Assembly (NCBI GenBank): GCA_018389105.1
Contig: JACATO010000598.1
Coordinates: 496,001 to 560,000, forward strand
DNA from: Nautilus pompilius
Taxonomy: Eukaryota; Mollusca; Cephalopoda; Nautilida; Nautilidae
Length of the DNA: 64,000 nucleotides
Reading direction: 5' to 3'
Positions 24,001 to 34,800 of the stretch are shown in pieces; within the stretch, counting starts at the first letter, position 1; the number at the start of each line of letters is the position of its first letter. Below the pieces are notes generated by a model that had not been told where the DNA came from, ran no database searches, and worked only from the letters and a program-made list of their open reading frames with translations. Made by a program: the position numbers and the translations under genes.

Positions 24001-27000
24001 TGGTGAGTTTATTATTATTATTATTATTATTATTAATTAGAGTTAATCAATTTAAGAATCACATTGATGCCCCTTTCACCACCTCGAGGAGCCCTTGCAT
24101 AAGTCCTGACAGTTTCTTGCCTCTTTGCAACTACTAAACTAAATACATTACTTGCTGACTATTCTGTAAAATGAATTATCTGTTTTCCTATTTAACTCAT
24201 TTACTTAGGGTATTTTTTATAGTGTTCTTTTTAATTTTGGTAAAATAATTTCAAAATCTTAAAACAGTCTTTTATCTTCACATGTACCACATTCTATTAC
24301 TTATTAAACTCATCACTTAAAAATCTACTTAATCTTTCTCTGTATGTGTCCCTAAAAAGATGAAGTAATAACTTTTGTAACCCAATAAGTGAAGCACATT
24401 AAACCTTCAGGACACATTGTTAATCAAGTTTTTACCAAATAGTAGTAGCATATATACCTGTTCACTTCAGCTCTTTACTCGTATACAGCCACTCCTCAGT
24501 TGGCAACCATTCGAAAATATGACCACAATTTTACGAAAGCGCAAAAAATCTTTTACCGACCACTGTGTGCATTTACGACCAAATTTCATACATCTGATAA
24601 CAACGCGCACCTGAGTGAGGGTAACGCTGGCGTAGTTGTATGAGAACTTCATCTGGGTGAGAAGGCAGCAACCACCGAGCATCTCTCCATCTCTGTGTTT
24701 GTTTGCTATTACAGTTAGCATCACACACAACCCGCTCTTGTTTTCACTTGTTTATTCAGTGTTTACGCACATTTTACCCCAAACCAAGATGTCTTCAAAG
24801 AGAGAGAACACCAGTTCAGCTGAAGGAAGTAGCAAAAAACGTAGGAAATCCATCAATCTTGATTTGAAGATGGTCATCAAAGCGTATGTTACCAGGAAGA
24901 AGGTGAACACTATAGCGCGTGATGAAGGCCTGGCCCATTCCACCATCACCACCATTTTGAAGGATAAGGAAAGGATCACCAGGAGTGAAAGCAGTTATAA
25001 CAAGACAGCGAAGAGGCCTCATCCACGAAACTGAAAAAACTGCTTATAATTTTGATCGCGGATCAGATACAAAAGAGGATGTCAATTAACCACCTTACCA
25101 TTCAGGCTAAGGCATGCAGCCTTTTCGACACACTGGAGGAACGAGCAGGTGAGGAGTGCGCCGAAACATTCACTGCCGGCCATGGCTGGTTTATGCGGTT
25201 TCAGCGAAGATTTAATCTCCACAACAAATGCATAAGTGGTGAAGCTGCAAGTGCTGACAAAGGTGCTGCTGAACGTTTTCTGAATGAATTTGATGATATC
25301 ATCACAAAAGGGAACTATTTGCCTGAACAGATATTCAATGTCGATGAAACAGGATTACATTGGGGAAAAATGCCAGAATGGACCTGCATACAGATGGAGG
25401 CCAAATCAATGCCTGGATTTAAAACATTTAAGGATAGAGTAACCTTGCTATTGGGAGGAAGTGTTGCCGGATTCAAGCTGAAAGCCTTTTCTAATCTACC
25501 ATTCAGAAAGCCCACGTGCATTCAAAAACAAGCGAGCACACACTGCCCGTTTACTACCGATCCAATTGGAAGGCTTGGATGATGCAAGCCCCCTTTGAAG
25601 ATTGGTTCATGGATTGTTTCATACTCCAAGTAAAGGAATATTGCTTATAAAAGAGAATTTGTTTTAAAATTCTCTTGACCCTCAACAACACCTGGACATC
25701 CCCTGCATCTCGACGATCTCCACCCAGATATAGAGGTAGTTTATCTACCAAAAAACACCATCACTATCCTGCAGCCTCTGGGCCAGAGAGCTATTGCAAC
25801 ATTCAAGGCATACTATTTACATTCAACGTTTGCCAAAGCCATAGCCGCAACAGAGGATAATACGCAAACATTGCACAAGTTTTGGAAAGAATACAATATC
25901 CTCCATTGTATCAAAAACATCGCAGCAGCATGGTGGGAGGATGTTAGTGTGAAATGCATGCAAGGGATTTAGAAAAAGTACTTAAAATGTTTCTCTGTTT
26001 TTGTAAATAACTTTGAAGGATTCGACCAAAACAGGAATTTGGACGAAATAAATAGTTGTGACTTTCACCAAATCCCTTGATTTAGAAGTCGATGCTGAAG
26101 ATGTGAAAAATTTGACAGCTTACACCTAGGGAGAGCTTTTCAAACAAAGATTTGATCGAATTGGAAGCATAAAGGGCTGAGGAAGAAGAAAAAATAGAAC
26201 TGAGCCCAAAAAGTTCAGTGTAAAAAGATTGGCTGGTGTTTTCACGGATGTTAACAAAATTTTATCAGAATTAGAAAGTATGGATCCAAATGTAGAACGT
26301 TTTGGAAAGGTAGATCAGCAAATGCGTGACATCTTAAGGTGTTATCGTGAAATATACGAAGAAAAAAGAGAGAAACCTATGTAAACCAAACTTAGTGGGT
26401 TCTTTAAGAAAGTTACTCCTTCCACATCCCCACTTCCCTCACCATCGCCAACCCCAGCCACAATCACACAATAAGCAGACGAGCATCAACCAGCAATGCC
26501 AGCGTATCCAACATTTCAGAAAAAACAGAAAAGAACGGCAACTTCGAAGGATTTATATCCGATTAAATTGATGTTTAATTGTAAAATCTGATTTTGTACA
26601 TAATAAACCAACTTTTCATATTACATTGTGCTTCATTTAACCTTTTTGTTTCTATTTAGGCTATTTGTATACAACAAAATTATGCAAAGGTGAAATTAGT
26701 AGAAAAATAAACTTAATGTTTATGCTAAAAGATAAGCTATGTAGAGTACATACATTATTAAACTAAAGCTTAAAAATGTTCATAAGGTTCAAACAGTCAT
26801 AAAGACATGCAAAGATTTAGAAGGTAATAAATTATGGCAAAAATTGGTTAGAATTAAAGAGATCTTTGAAGTAGAATGTACAAAACGGTGTTTAAAATGC
26901 CGACACTTCATGAAGGATAAAAGAAATTGAGTATTGAAGGCTGAAATAGACTCAAGCATTATAACCCAACGTTTGCCGTGACTGTTCGCTTAACAAGGAC

Positions 27001-27738
27001 TGGTTGTATTTAAGAAAGATACTGTTAGATTTCCCAGAGATTGTTTTTACAAAATAAACTTTATCCTACAGCCAGTAGATCTTTAAATAGGGAAGGGGTA
27101 ATTACATTTAACTACCTTTAGCTTTTAGTTCTATTTATTAGAAGATTTGTATCAGTTATTTTTTGTTGCCTGTCTTCTCACTCATAAATAGAAGCTACAG
27201 TAATAACTGGAAGGTGGTTTGTTTAGATTTTTGTGAAATAGTTTATTTAGAGGCTTTTTATTTATCCATAAAGTAAACAAGAAAACATTAAAAAGAAAAG
27301 AGAGAATGTTTCTTGAAGTCTCTCTCATAACTGACAACCAATGGGAATAAAGTACAGATCATTAGTTACATCGAATCTCACTTATATTTAAAGTCTTATG
27401 CGGAAACTTTTTCCCACCAGTCAGAATTGCAGCCACATTATTTAATCAAATCGTTGTGTTATCAGCATGGTTGTGCAACTGCAGATCTTTAGTTTAAAAG
27501 TCATGTTGTTCCTCACTTCCAGCTATTTCCGTTTTGTTTTCTCTCCAGATCTTTGGCGCCAACATTTGGAGGCAGTGTCTTTGCCTGGTCAATCAGCAAG
27601 AAGTCATCTGAGATTGGTGCTCCGTTTAATGTTAACTTTGTTTTCTTTCTTTTTGGTTTGATATTCTGGATATGTGCTTTGATCTGTATCACAATTCCAA
27701 GACGTCTGAACAAACAGAAAAATACTGAAGAGAATTAG
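8017..27738 (+). CDS. MFS transporter, ZIFL (zinc-induced-facilitator-like) type, 12 coding exons
   Basis: Coding exons: 8017-8160 (exon opens at 7990), 8350-8406, 9296-9378, 9546-9697, 10319-10441, 13842-14001, 15205-15723, 17988-18094, 18978-19096, 20384-20457, 21998-22159 and 27549-27738. All junctions are GT-AG and phase-consistent, giving 1,890 nt, or 629 residues plus TAG. The start is the first ATG in the first recognised exon; an upstream exon could add residues. Twelve hydrophobic spans are visible: six before and six after a polar loop. The MFS motif A reads GWLSDKKGRK (about 99-108, after TM2), and FPFLPEM follows TM1. Segments such as SPSAKYPSVF after TM5, and NGIAMTTTALARSLAP with GGSVFAW in TM11, match the layout of plant ZIFL transporters. 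The 172-residue loop (about 240-412) is Ser-rich and encoded almost wholly by one exon. ZIFL proteins act as proton-coupled exporters in plants; the animal substrate is unknown to me. No frame break is seen. Confidence 0.9.
12250..13033 (-). mobile_element. hAT-like relic with C-terminal dimerisation region
   Basis: The ends form an imperfect terminal inverted repeat: CAGAGGTGTAGCAAGGG at the left and the reverse complement of CAGAGAAATAGCAAGGG at the right (14 of 17 match). Inside, the minus strand at about 12900-12740 reads as the hAT C-terminal dimerisation region of the ZMYM1-like type (SCERSFSKLKLI, then a broken version of 'T..QERLSNLAxLSIEKD'). The target duplication no longer matches, and stops break the frame. 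It lies in the transporter intron 10442-13841, the rest of which holds no gene I recognise. Confidence 0.5.
16440..17560 (+). repeat. Diverged interspersed repeat, possibly a Tc1-like fossil (copy 1)
   Basis: Parts of 16555-16860 are clearly related to 61005-61280: shared blocks include ACAGGAAGTT, AAATCTCCAAGACA, the TGGAAACCAAA/CTCCAATAA region, GGCTGCAAAT-like sequence, and CAGCATGGAGTA. Towards the 3' end a reading of HNYAMP and then MNPIEYM (about 17230-17280) recalls the DDE boxes of Tc1-like transposases, but the spacing is too short and stops are frequent. It lies in the transporter intron 15724-17987. Confidence 0.4.
20954..21018. repeat. (CT)n / (CTGT)n microsatellite
   Basis: TGTC repeats pass into an uninterrupted CT run and back into CTGT repeats. 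It lies inside the transporter intron 20458-21997. Confidence 0.9.
22189..23426 (+). mobile_element. mariner transposon, inactive, in transporter intron 11
   Basis: Ends: TTAGGTCATTAAAAAGTT at the left and the reverse complement of TTGGGTTGTTACAAAAGTT at the right, flanked by a TA duplication (22187-22188 and 23427-23428), total 1,238 bp. A transposase begins at ATG 22377 and needs several frame changes. Its helix-turn-helix half is visible (TVGKIAGELDVSTATVSRHL). Catalytic boxes: Asp present in TCDEKW (codon 22814-22816); the second Asp is replaced by Asn (LLHNNAH, codon 23083-23085); the third is kept in SPTDNHLF (codon 23188-23190), 34 residues later, so D,D34D spacing is preserved. Frameshifts and the D-to-N change make it dead. 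Its left end is 29 bp past the splice donor of the transporter's penultimate exon. Confidence 0.9.
23480..24010 (+). mobile_element. Degraded CR1/L2-like non-LTR 3' fragment
   Basis: In broken plus-strand frames the segment resembles the end of a CR1/L2-type reverse transcriptase ORF: an RxLxGLNIQNM-like piece, then AIYKIIRDFEW (like 'LIxVYKIxxG'), then GHP..LAIRKYSFSNKN and KEWNKLL, a version of the family's 'RGH..KL...RxxFFSxRVxxxWNxLP'. It ends at a TTA repeat (24005-24035), as such elements often end in short tandem repeats. It lies between the mariner and the Tigger in the same intron. Confidence 0.5.
24005..24035. repeat. (TTA)n microsatellite
   Basis: About nine ATT/TTA units at the 3' end of the CR1/L2-like fragment; possibly its tail. 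Confidence 0.85.
24486..27006 (+). mobile_element. Tigger/pogo transposon, inactive, in transporter intron 11
   Basis: Inverted ends are CAGCCACTCCTCAGTTGGC at the left and the reverse complement of CAACCAGTCCTTGTTAAGC at the right, flanked by TA (24484-24485, 27007-27008), total 2,521 bp. The ORF from ATG 24789 gives the CENP-B-type N-terminal DNA-binding region (KSINLDLKMVIKAYV, then STITTILKDKERI). Past a break near 25034 comes the second helix-turn-helix (AGHGWFMRFQRRFNLHNKCI) and the DDE domain. The first catalytic Asp is kept (FNVDETGLHWGKMP, codon 25343-25345). The second box reads LNNT instead of LxDNAPGHP (Asp to Asn, codon 25684-25686) and then shifts frame to GHPLHL. The third reads QPLGQ instead of QPLDQ (Asp to Gly, 25781-25783). 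It is therefore dead. Confidence 0.9.
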
Positions 27739-28014
27739 GAAAGGACCATGCATCTACATCTATGCTTGTGAAATGCTAATGAAAAGTTGTTTAGAAAAAT
27801 TTGGTATAATCCAATTCTTTTTATGCATTTATTTTCTAACTTTACTGATGAATAATGAGTTATGACTTTGGAATCATGCTATTTTGATGAACGTGGTGGA
27901 TATGTTTATAATTAACATAATGAAATATGTATAAATCAGCTTGTAAATTTAATGTATCTTGAAATGAATATGTATAGTACATAAAATCTTTAGTTTTTGT
28001 TACCTTTTAATAAT

Positions 28015-28020
28015 AATAAA
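28015..28020 (+). other. Poly(A) signal of the transporter gene
   Basis: AATAAA, 277 bp past the stop codon of the transporter and just upstream of the non-LTR element. It is the first good canonical signal downstream of the gene. Confidence 0.6.
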
Positions 28021-28424
28021 AATTTAATGACCATTTAATTTTAAATATTTCTACAAAAATAAGAGTTTTGGATGTGTGTAGTATTTACTTAGCAAGTTTG
28101 CAAAAGGTGTCACCATATTAAGACAAAATTCCATGCAGCAAGCACTTTCCATGGCTCTGATGAAACCTGGTCTGGTTTCCACATCTTTTTTTGATCACTC
28201 AAATGGACAAGCTGGATTCCTGCACAAAGGTTGCCATGCACCGCAGGTCCCTCAGACTGCCAAAGAGCTGCTTTTGCACTGTGGTCTCCTCTGCCCAGAT
28301 TTGTCACCTACAGCCATCATGTAGTGGGCAAGACTGCAGCAGATGTTCTGTTGTCATGCTGCCTTTCTGATGGGGACTGGTCTGACTGACCAATTCTGAA
28401 CTTGGTAAAGAGGTGGTGGTTCAT

Positions 28425-29027
28425 TCAGTTGTGGCCAGTCTGCAGCCTGACTGTGAGAACCTGCTCAGGCTTGGAGAGCAGGTGATAAGGGTCATTTCCA
28501 TTGTATTGTGGGTGTTGCTGCAGCCACTTGTTTTGTTGCTTTACCTTAATGATAGTCTTGATTTCTTTGAAGGTGGTGGACCTGTTATTCTGTTCCTTAT
28601 TAGTGTCCTCCTTCACAAGAGTGTCTGCAGCTTCATTGCCTAGTATGTTGCAGTGGGAGGGGACCCACTGCAGAACAACTGTGTGGGTTCTGCACAGAGG
28701 GACTAGGGTGGATGACAGGTCATTCAGTTCTTTGTCTTTGGCAGTATCTAAAGCCTGCAGAACTGACTTCACATCACTGAAGAACACAACATTGTTGGTG
28801 GAGAATGGACTGTGTTCTATGTGGGCTGCATCTGTCTTGAGCGCTACTGCTTCAGCTTTGAAGTTAGTGGAAAAAAGGCCGGTATCAAGGGAGATATGTT
28901 CTTCTGTACCTCCTGGATACCTGATGTAGATTCCAGCACCATTATTTCTAACGGCCTGGTGAGCAGACCCGTCAGTGTACACATGAGTCCAGTTGTGTTG
29001 AGGGTAGAAGTTGTGGATGTGTTCCAT
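28425..29027 (-). pseudogene. Retrotransposon RNase H domain
   Basis: A 200-residue open stretch with the RNase H signatures in order: YTDGSA (first Asp), FKAEAVAL (Glu), FFSDVKSVL (second Asp), then WVPSHCNILGNEAADTL (the His and last Asp region). It follows the reverse transcriptase of the same element and ends in a KWLQQHP...LRTGHN-type tail. It is part of the element 28090-31880 and is broken from the preceding part by frame shifts. Confidence 0.85.
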
Positions 29028-29615
29028 GGTGAGGGACTTCTACAGCATCACTCTGAGAATCTTTCTTTCCAATGCCAGGAACATTGCATTGCATCTTGGA
29101 TCTTCCAACATCCCTCCAGCATGGGTTCCCAAGGTACTGGGAGATAGATATCTTTGGGTTCATGTTCCAGGATATCATGGTGTTTCCTTTCCAAAACCCT
29201 TAACTGGTGGATGAAGCTTTCTCTTTTCAGTCTTTTGTTGATTGACACAGTCTGTCTTTCATTGGGTGGTTTGGTAGTCATTTGAATTTGGCTGCTTGGG
29301 TGAGAAGTTTGGAGTCCCTTCTGTCTTCCATAGACTCAAGACCTGTGATCGTTTCCAACTCCTGGATAGGGGTTGACCACATGGCGCCACTGATGATTCT
29401 GGCCACCTGGTTCTGCATTTTGCTGACTCTGTTGAAATTTGATTTGGCAGAAGTGCCCCATGCTGTCACTCCATATTCAAGAGCTGGTCTGATGCTGCCC
29501 ACATATATCTTTTTCAGGATTGCTGCATCTGCACCCCATGTGCCAGTTAGCTTCTTCATGAGCACCAACTGCAGCTGTGCTCTGGCTTCGACTTTCTTTG
29601 TTGTTTCCAAGTGAG

Positions 29616-30578
29616 TCACATGTCGAAGGTCATGCCAAGGTATGTGGAGGTGTTGTCAGCCTGCAGTGACTTTCTGTTGAGCTTGAGGTTGGCCTTCAGT
29701 TCCTTTAGAGAGTAACTAAAGATTGTGTAAGTGGTCTTCCTGGAGTTGATGGTGATGAGCCATTTTGTCCGGCCCTCGAGTACCTTCAGCGCCTCTTGTA
29801 TCCTGTAGTTGGCAGTGGTGATATGTTCTTTTGAGCACCAGAGTTCAAGATCGTCAGCATAGATGGCTCCGTGGACATTCTTTGGAAGGTCTTTGACGAT
29901 GTCATTGATGAAGACTAGGAATAGGGTTGGGCTGAGGACTCCACCTTGGGGAACTCCGTTTTTCAGTGTCATCTTATGGCTGTACTGTCTACATACATGG
30001 ACTCTTGCTTTCCTGCTGTGCAAGTACTGGCAGATCCACTGGATTATACAAATCACACCACTCTTCTGGAGTTTCAGCTTCAGCCCATCCTTCCAGATCT
30101 TGTCAAAAGCCTTCTCCACGTCAATCCATACTGTCAGGGTATGTTTCTTGTCCTGAAAACCATCCTTGATCATCTGGGTGCTGTACACCACCTGGTCCTC
30201 AGTCGAACAATGCTGCCTGAAACCAGCCTGCTCTGGAGAAATAATGTTGTTTTTCTCCAGATGCCAAGTGAGCCTGATGTTGATCATCCAATCCATGAGT
30301 TTGCCAATGCAGCTAGTGAGACTGATGGGTCTGTAGCAGTACACCTTTACTTGGACTTTTCCTTTCTTGTGTATTGCAACCATATTAGCTTCTTGCCAGA
30401 TTTGTGGAACATGGCCAGTCTTCCAGCTGTTGTTGAAGATTTTCAGTAGTTGAGTTTTTGCCTTTGTGCATAGATGTAGAAGCATCTCATTGGTGATTTT
30501 GTCTGGCCCTGGAGATTTCTGTTTATGCAAGGCTTTCATGGCATCTGCCAGTTCCTGAATGTTGAAAGGTTTGGTCAT
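29616..30578 (-). pseudogene. Retrotransposon reverse transcriptase domain
   Basis: A 320-residue open stretch. Fingers and palm motifs are seen in order: KSPGPDKITNEML, YRPISLTSCIGKLMD, ISPEQAGFR, WIDVEKAFDKIW, KNGVPQGGVLSPTLF and AIYADDLELWC (the YADD catalytic box), then the YLGMTFD thumb entry. The frame is interrupted at 29616 and resumes at 29619 in another frame with YVGSIRPALEYGVTAWG. The catalytic residues themselves are intact. Confidence 0.9.
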
Positions 30579-31427
30579 GTGTTCTTCAAGCTGATGCTCA
30601 TTGGAGGTTCTCTCCTCCTGTATCTGAGCCTGCCTGCCTTTAGGTACAGTGATGTTGCTGACTTCCTCATAACTATCTATGAAAAGGTTGCCAGCCTTCT
30701 TGTCAGCAACTCTTGGCCTTGCGAGGTGGCAGTTGGCACTGCCTTTGTGTCTTCACCATTCATGGCTTTATGGCTTTCGTCAGCTTCCACAGTTTGCTAC
30801 CATCCCTATCTAAGTTTAACTTCTCTGTCTTCTCCCTCTAGTTTGATCTTGCTGCTTGGAGGTAGGTTCTCCTGTACTTGGCAGTGGCTACTTTCAGGGT
30901 GATGTTGTTGTCAACAGAAGGGTTCTCCTCTACTTCCTGTCTGCTACTGCTGACTTCATCCTCAAGCTCCTGAAGCTCTTTCATCCAATAGGGCCTGTAG
31001 TTCTTTTGCGTGCACCTCATGGCATTGTCTCTGAAGCAGCTTTCAGGATAGCCTGGTTGAAGTTCCGAGTGACCCCGGTTGATGTTCAGGTCATCTCTTG
31101 AGCTCCCTATAGTAAAGGTCTGTGATGCTGGCAAACATGTTCCAGTCTGCCTTGTAGTTCCACCTGGGGAACGATGTAGAGTTCTGTAGCCTGTACTGTA
31201 GGTTGATGGTCATCTTCACTGGCCTGTGATCACTGCCTCCCAACTGGCTCAGTACTCCTCTGATGATCGTCTTGGAGAGGTCATCAGTTGCAAAGGCAAG
31301 GTCTGAGGTAGAGGTTGACAGCCATCTGCGTGAGAAAAAGGTGGGTGGGTCTTCTGGATCATTCAGCAGAACCAGTCAGGGATCAGTCTGCCAGTCCTCC
31401 ACTTCCTCTCCTCTTCTGTCCGTCTCC

Positions 31428-31880
31428 TCATAACCCCCAACAGGTAGAGTGGCTGTTAAAGTCTCCAACAACCAGGCAGTTCTCAGTAAGTAGAATTTCC
31501 AAATACTGCAAGGAAAGTTCTTTGCCTGGGGGACAGTACAGGTTGTAGATGGTGATGACCCTGGACTTCAGCTTGCTGATTGGTGTCCACTCTGATTTCT
31601 TGTGCTGGTATGTCATTCTTGATGAGCAGATGAGCATCAGCACTCCTCCCTTGTGTCTTCCTACTCTGTCTAGCCTGAAGGTTTGGTATCCTTTAATGGT
31701 GAATTGATGGTTTAAGTTCAGGTGTGTCTCTTGGATACAGGCCACATCAATATTGTCGGTATACAGTCTTTCAGTGAGTGTGGGGTTTCCACATGAAAAC
31801 ATCTCATCTTGAGTCCCACTACAAACTCCAAAGTTGAAGATTGTGAATGAGTGGGATAAGCTTGTTTGTGTAAAAAGTGA
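31428..31880 (-). pseudogene. Retrotransposon AP-endonuclease domain
   Basis: From about 31850 the frame reads FNFGVCSGTQDEM and then IDVACIQETHLN (the QET catalytic glutamate), GGVLMLI, ITIYNLYCPPG and LVVGDFNSHSTCWG (the GDFN box). These are the usual landmarks of the endonuclease of non-LTR elements. The next part (31430-31140) is out of frame and covers the TSDL/HxP region. Confidence 0.8.
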
Positions 31881-31899
31881 GGGCCAAAGGCTTATTAGA

Positions 31900-34800
31900 A
31901 AGCACAGAAAATGCTAGCTTATAGGGGGTGTCTAAGCGCATTCTTTAAGGAGTTATTTTCTCAAAATATCAAGAGTAAAATGCCATGTATTTTAAGTATT
32001 TATTCAGCAGCATATTCTTAACATCACAGTTACTAACTTCTCATTCTTTTTAATTTGTTTCTACTGTGCTTTCTTCTACTGGCCTGTATTGTAAATAGGG
32101 GTCATTTAAATCTATCTTGATGGTAATAAAGGAGCTCATGGTTCCATCAGTTTTTAGGTTTGTCCTGAAACATGTCTTGTTCTGCATTGCTGTGAGCCAA
32201 CACTAGAGCTGACTTTGCCACTTTACTAAGATTCTCAAGTCTGACAGTCACTGGCTGTGATGTAAATAATATCCATGCAGAAAAAGCAATTTGACAGTGT
32301 TCATCAACTCATACAGTTGCAAGTTGTTTGCCTTCCTAGGGCAAATTTTAATCTCATTAGCTGGTAGTCAGTCAACTCATACCAAAGCTCTCCTCTTTTA
32401 TGGTGAAGTGGAAAAATATTCTTTCTCAAGCTTTACAAGTATATTAGTAACAACCTTCACCCACCCATCACTACTACCACCATTAAACTATAGTTAGGAT
32501 CAGTTGTTTCACTTTCCATATAAAAATTTTGTTCACTGTTATACAAAAAATGTGACCTGATCAAAATCAGCTTTTCCAAACAAATTGTGTATTCTTGAAG
32601 GTCTCATCATACGATGAGAGGTTCTAATGCATACATGTTACAGCTCAAACGCAGAATTAGCATGTAGATATGTGGAACGTTGTAGCTTGTCCCTCATATA
32701 TTACGCCATCCCGGAAATACTTGTTCAGTTTCATTCTTGTAATAATGCTGACAAACAGTTGTTGATTCACTCTAGTTGGGTGTGATTGGAAAGCATTGTC
32801 TGATGGATCTGATTTCTGTAATAGTTTGGTAAAATCTGTTAAATGTAGTAAGCTCTGCTTGCCAGAAGAGCATGCATATTTCTATCATTGAATTTTAAGA
32901 TCACTTCTTTTGGGGCTCAATGTGATAAGACTGAAGGGCTATACTGTTTCAATATGTTCTATTGTACTTTCCAAACTAAGCTACCTAATATATACTTATG
33001 TAATTATGTCTCTACTGAACACCACAAAATTCAGTGAGGTTTTTCTTAGATGAGTGCTCAAACCAGTAGAAAATGTCAACACAAGTCATCAAACCTAAGT
33101 TGTACTTTGTTTTGATACCAAATTTTCTTTCAGAGGTGGAGCATTTGCATCATTATTCAGTTTGTTTTTGTGTAAACTGAAGAATAAATCTTGGTAATAT
33201 CATTATCAGCAAACATGTCTGAACATTAAACCCAAATGGTCGGACATGCTAATGGGTAAGTTATAAAATTTGTGGTGAAAACCTGTTTTTTGTTGTATTG
33301 TAAGCCATTGAGCTCAAATTTACTATATCTAGGTTTAGAGTAAGTTGGTTTAACAGTGCTGTTTCCCATCTTGGATGGTCTTCACCATCTTTATGAGAAA
33401 TCTTGTCTCTCTCACCTTGATGCCTGACATTTTCTTGCAAACAATATAATAAAATGATGTACAGTTTCCTGGAGCTTCACATGAAAACACGTGATATTTG
33501 GCTGTCCAATCTTTTTGGAAGAATGAACTGTACTTTTTAGCACCTGAAAACTTTGTATAAAACTTACTTTCTGGACTATCCACCATGATTACAAAAAACA
33601 CAAAGATGTGTGAACATCCATGTTACTTGGTTAATCTCACCTTAACACCACATGGTTCACCTCATTCAACTACTGTTCAGTGGCTAGCAGACTTCAATTT
33701 TGTAACAAAGATACATTAACTAGTCAGCTAGCCCATCCCACTTACCTCACTGAACACAGCAGACCAGATATGAAATAAAGCTAAGAATGAAGCTAACAAA
33801 TATATTTTATGCATCATTTATCATCAGCATACAATGCCGCTTGCATCTTTTACTTTTCTTCACAAGTTTTTATACTAAGACTAGCTGCCACATTCTCTTT
33901 AACTGTCTACAGGAAATGATATACCAACTACTGTAGCTTTTATTGTCCTATATATACATCTAATCTTGTGTAGCGAAGATTTACAATTAAGACAGTCATC
34001 TCTCTGCAGTTTATGTATGCTAGACTCCACAAGTGCAAGGAGATTAACAAGTTAAACCTAACAAAATTCTTAAATTTTATCAAATATTTTAAAATTCTGA
34101 TGGAATAAAACTGGATAAATATTTAGCTGTTATGAATTTAAAACCAGTCGAAATTTTTTTAAAGTTTGTTTGTTTTTTTTAAAGATTCAGATGTACGAAA
34201 ACTGAAACAGTCTTCTATCCATTGATAGTTTAAAATGTATTCCCACAATCCAGCCCTGGAAGCTGACAGTTCATGGAAAATATGACTGATAATACTTACA
34301 GCTTAACAGCCGGAAGACCAGATTCTACCTGTATTTAGATCTTGGTGTGTGATGGGGTAAGTTTTTGTATATATTGTATCTTTGACAATGGGTTTGGTTA
34401 CTTCAGAGTGGTTCAGTCCTATCTTCCCAGCATTGTTCTTGCATGGCCACAGTTAGTCCTTGGTTCTTTGTGGTCAAACTGCTTCACTCTGGATGCGAAC
34501 TCTTTCTGGTCTGCTACAGTGTTTCTCACAAGGTCTTCTCCCATGTTCTATGTTTATATGCCCACAATAGTGGCATCTGGGACCTCATCATTCAGAGTTG
34601 ACACCAGACCTGGGTTCCAAAATTTTTCACTTGCACCTGTTGTGTGTGTATTGGGCATTCTCACTAGTTGAAACTGTCTAGATGGCCTGCCAACTTCAGG
34701 GAGGAACTAATTAATGACTTTGCTCACAAGTCCACCCTAGCCATCCTTAGGAGTAAAGCTAATTATGGATTTTTTGTCCCCCAATCTTTCTCAGTGTGTG

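Larger units (their letters stand above)
28090..31880 (-). mobile_element. Non-LTR retrotransposon with endonuclease, reverse transcriptase and RNase H
   Basis: Reading down the minus strand the order is: AP-type endonuclease (31880-31428), a linker (31134-30580), reverse transcriptase (30578-29616), thumb/connection (29619-29048), RNase H (29027-28425) and a C-terminal cysteine/histidine-type tail (about 28420-28150). This EN-RT-RNH order belongs to the I/Nimb/Ingi/LOA-type clades; the Nimb clade is known from snails, so Nimb is my preferred guess. The ORF needs several frame shifts and has in-frame stops, and no ORF1 or clear target duplication was found, so this is a 5'-truncated or decayed copy. 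It lies between the converging transporter and HCP genes. Confidence 0.85.

Noticed and set aside
28501-30449. Plus-strand ORFs of 97-167 codons
   Set aside because: They are antisense shadows of the retrotransposon reverse transcriptase and RNase H on the minus strand.
33350-33601. 83-codon minus-strand ORF with a BED-finger-like look
   Set aside because: Cysteine spacing does not fit a BED or C2H2 finger well and nothing transposase-like follows.
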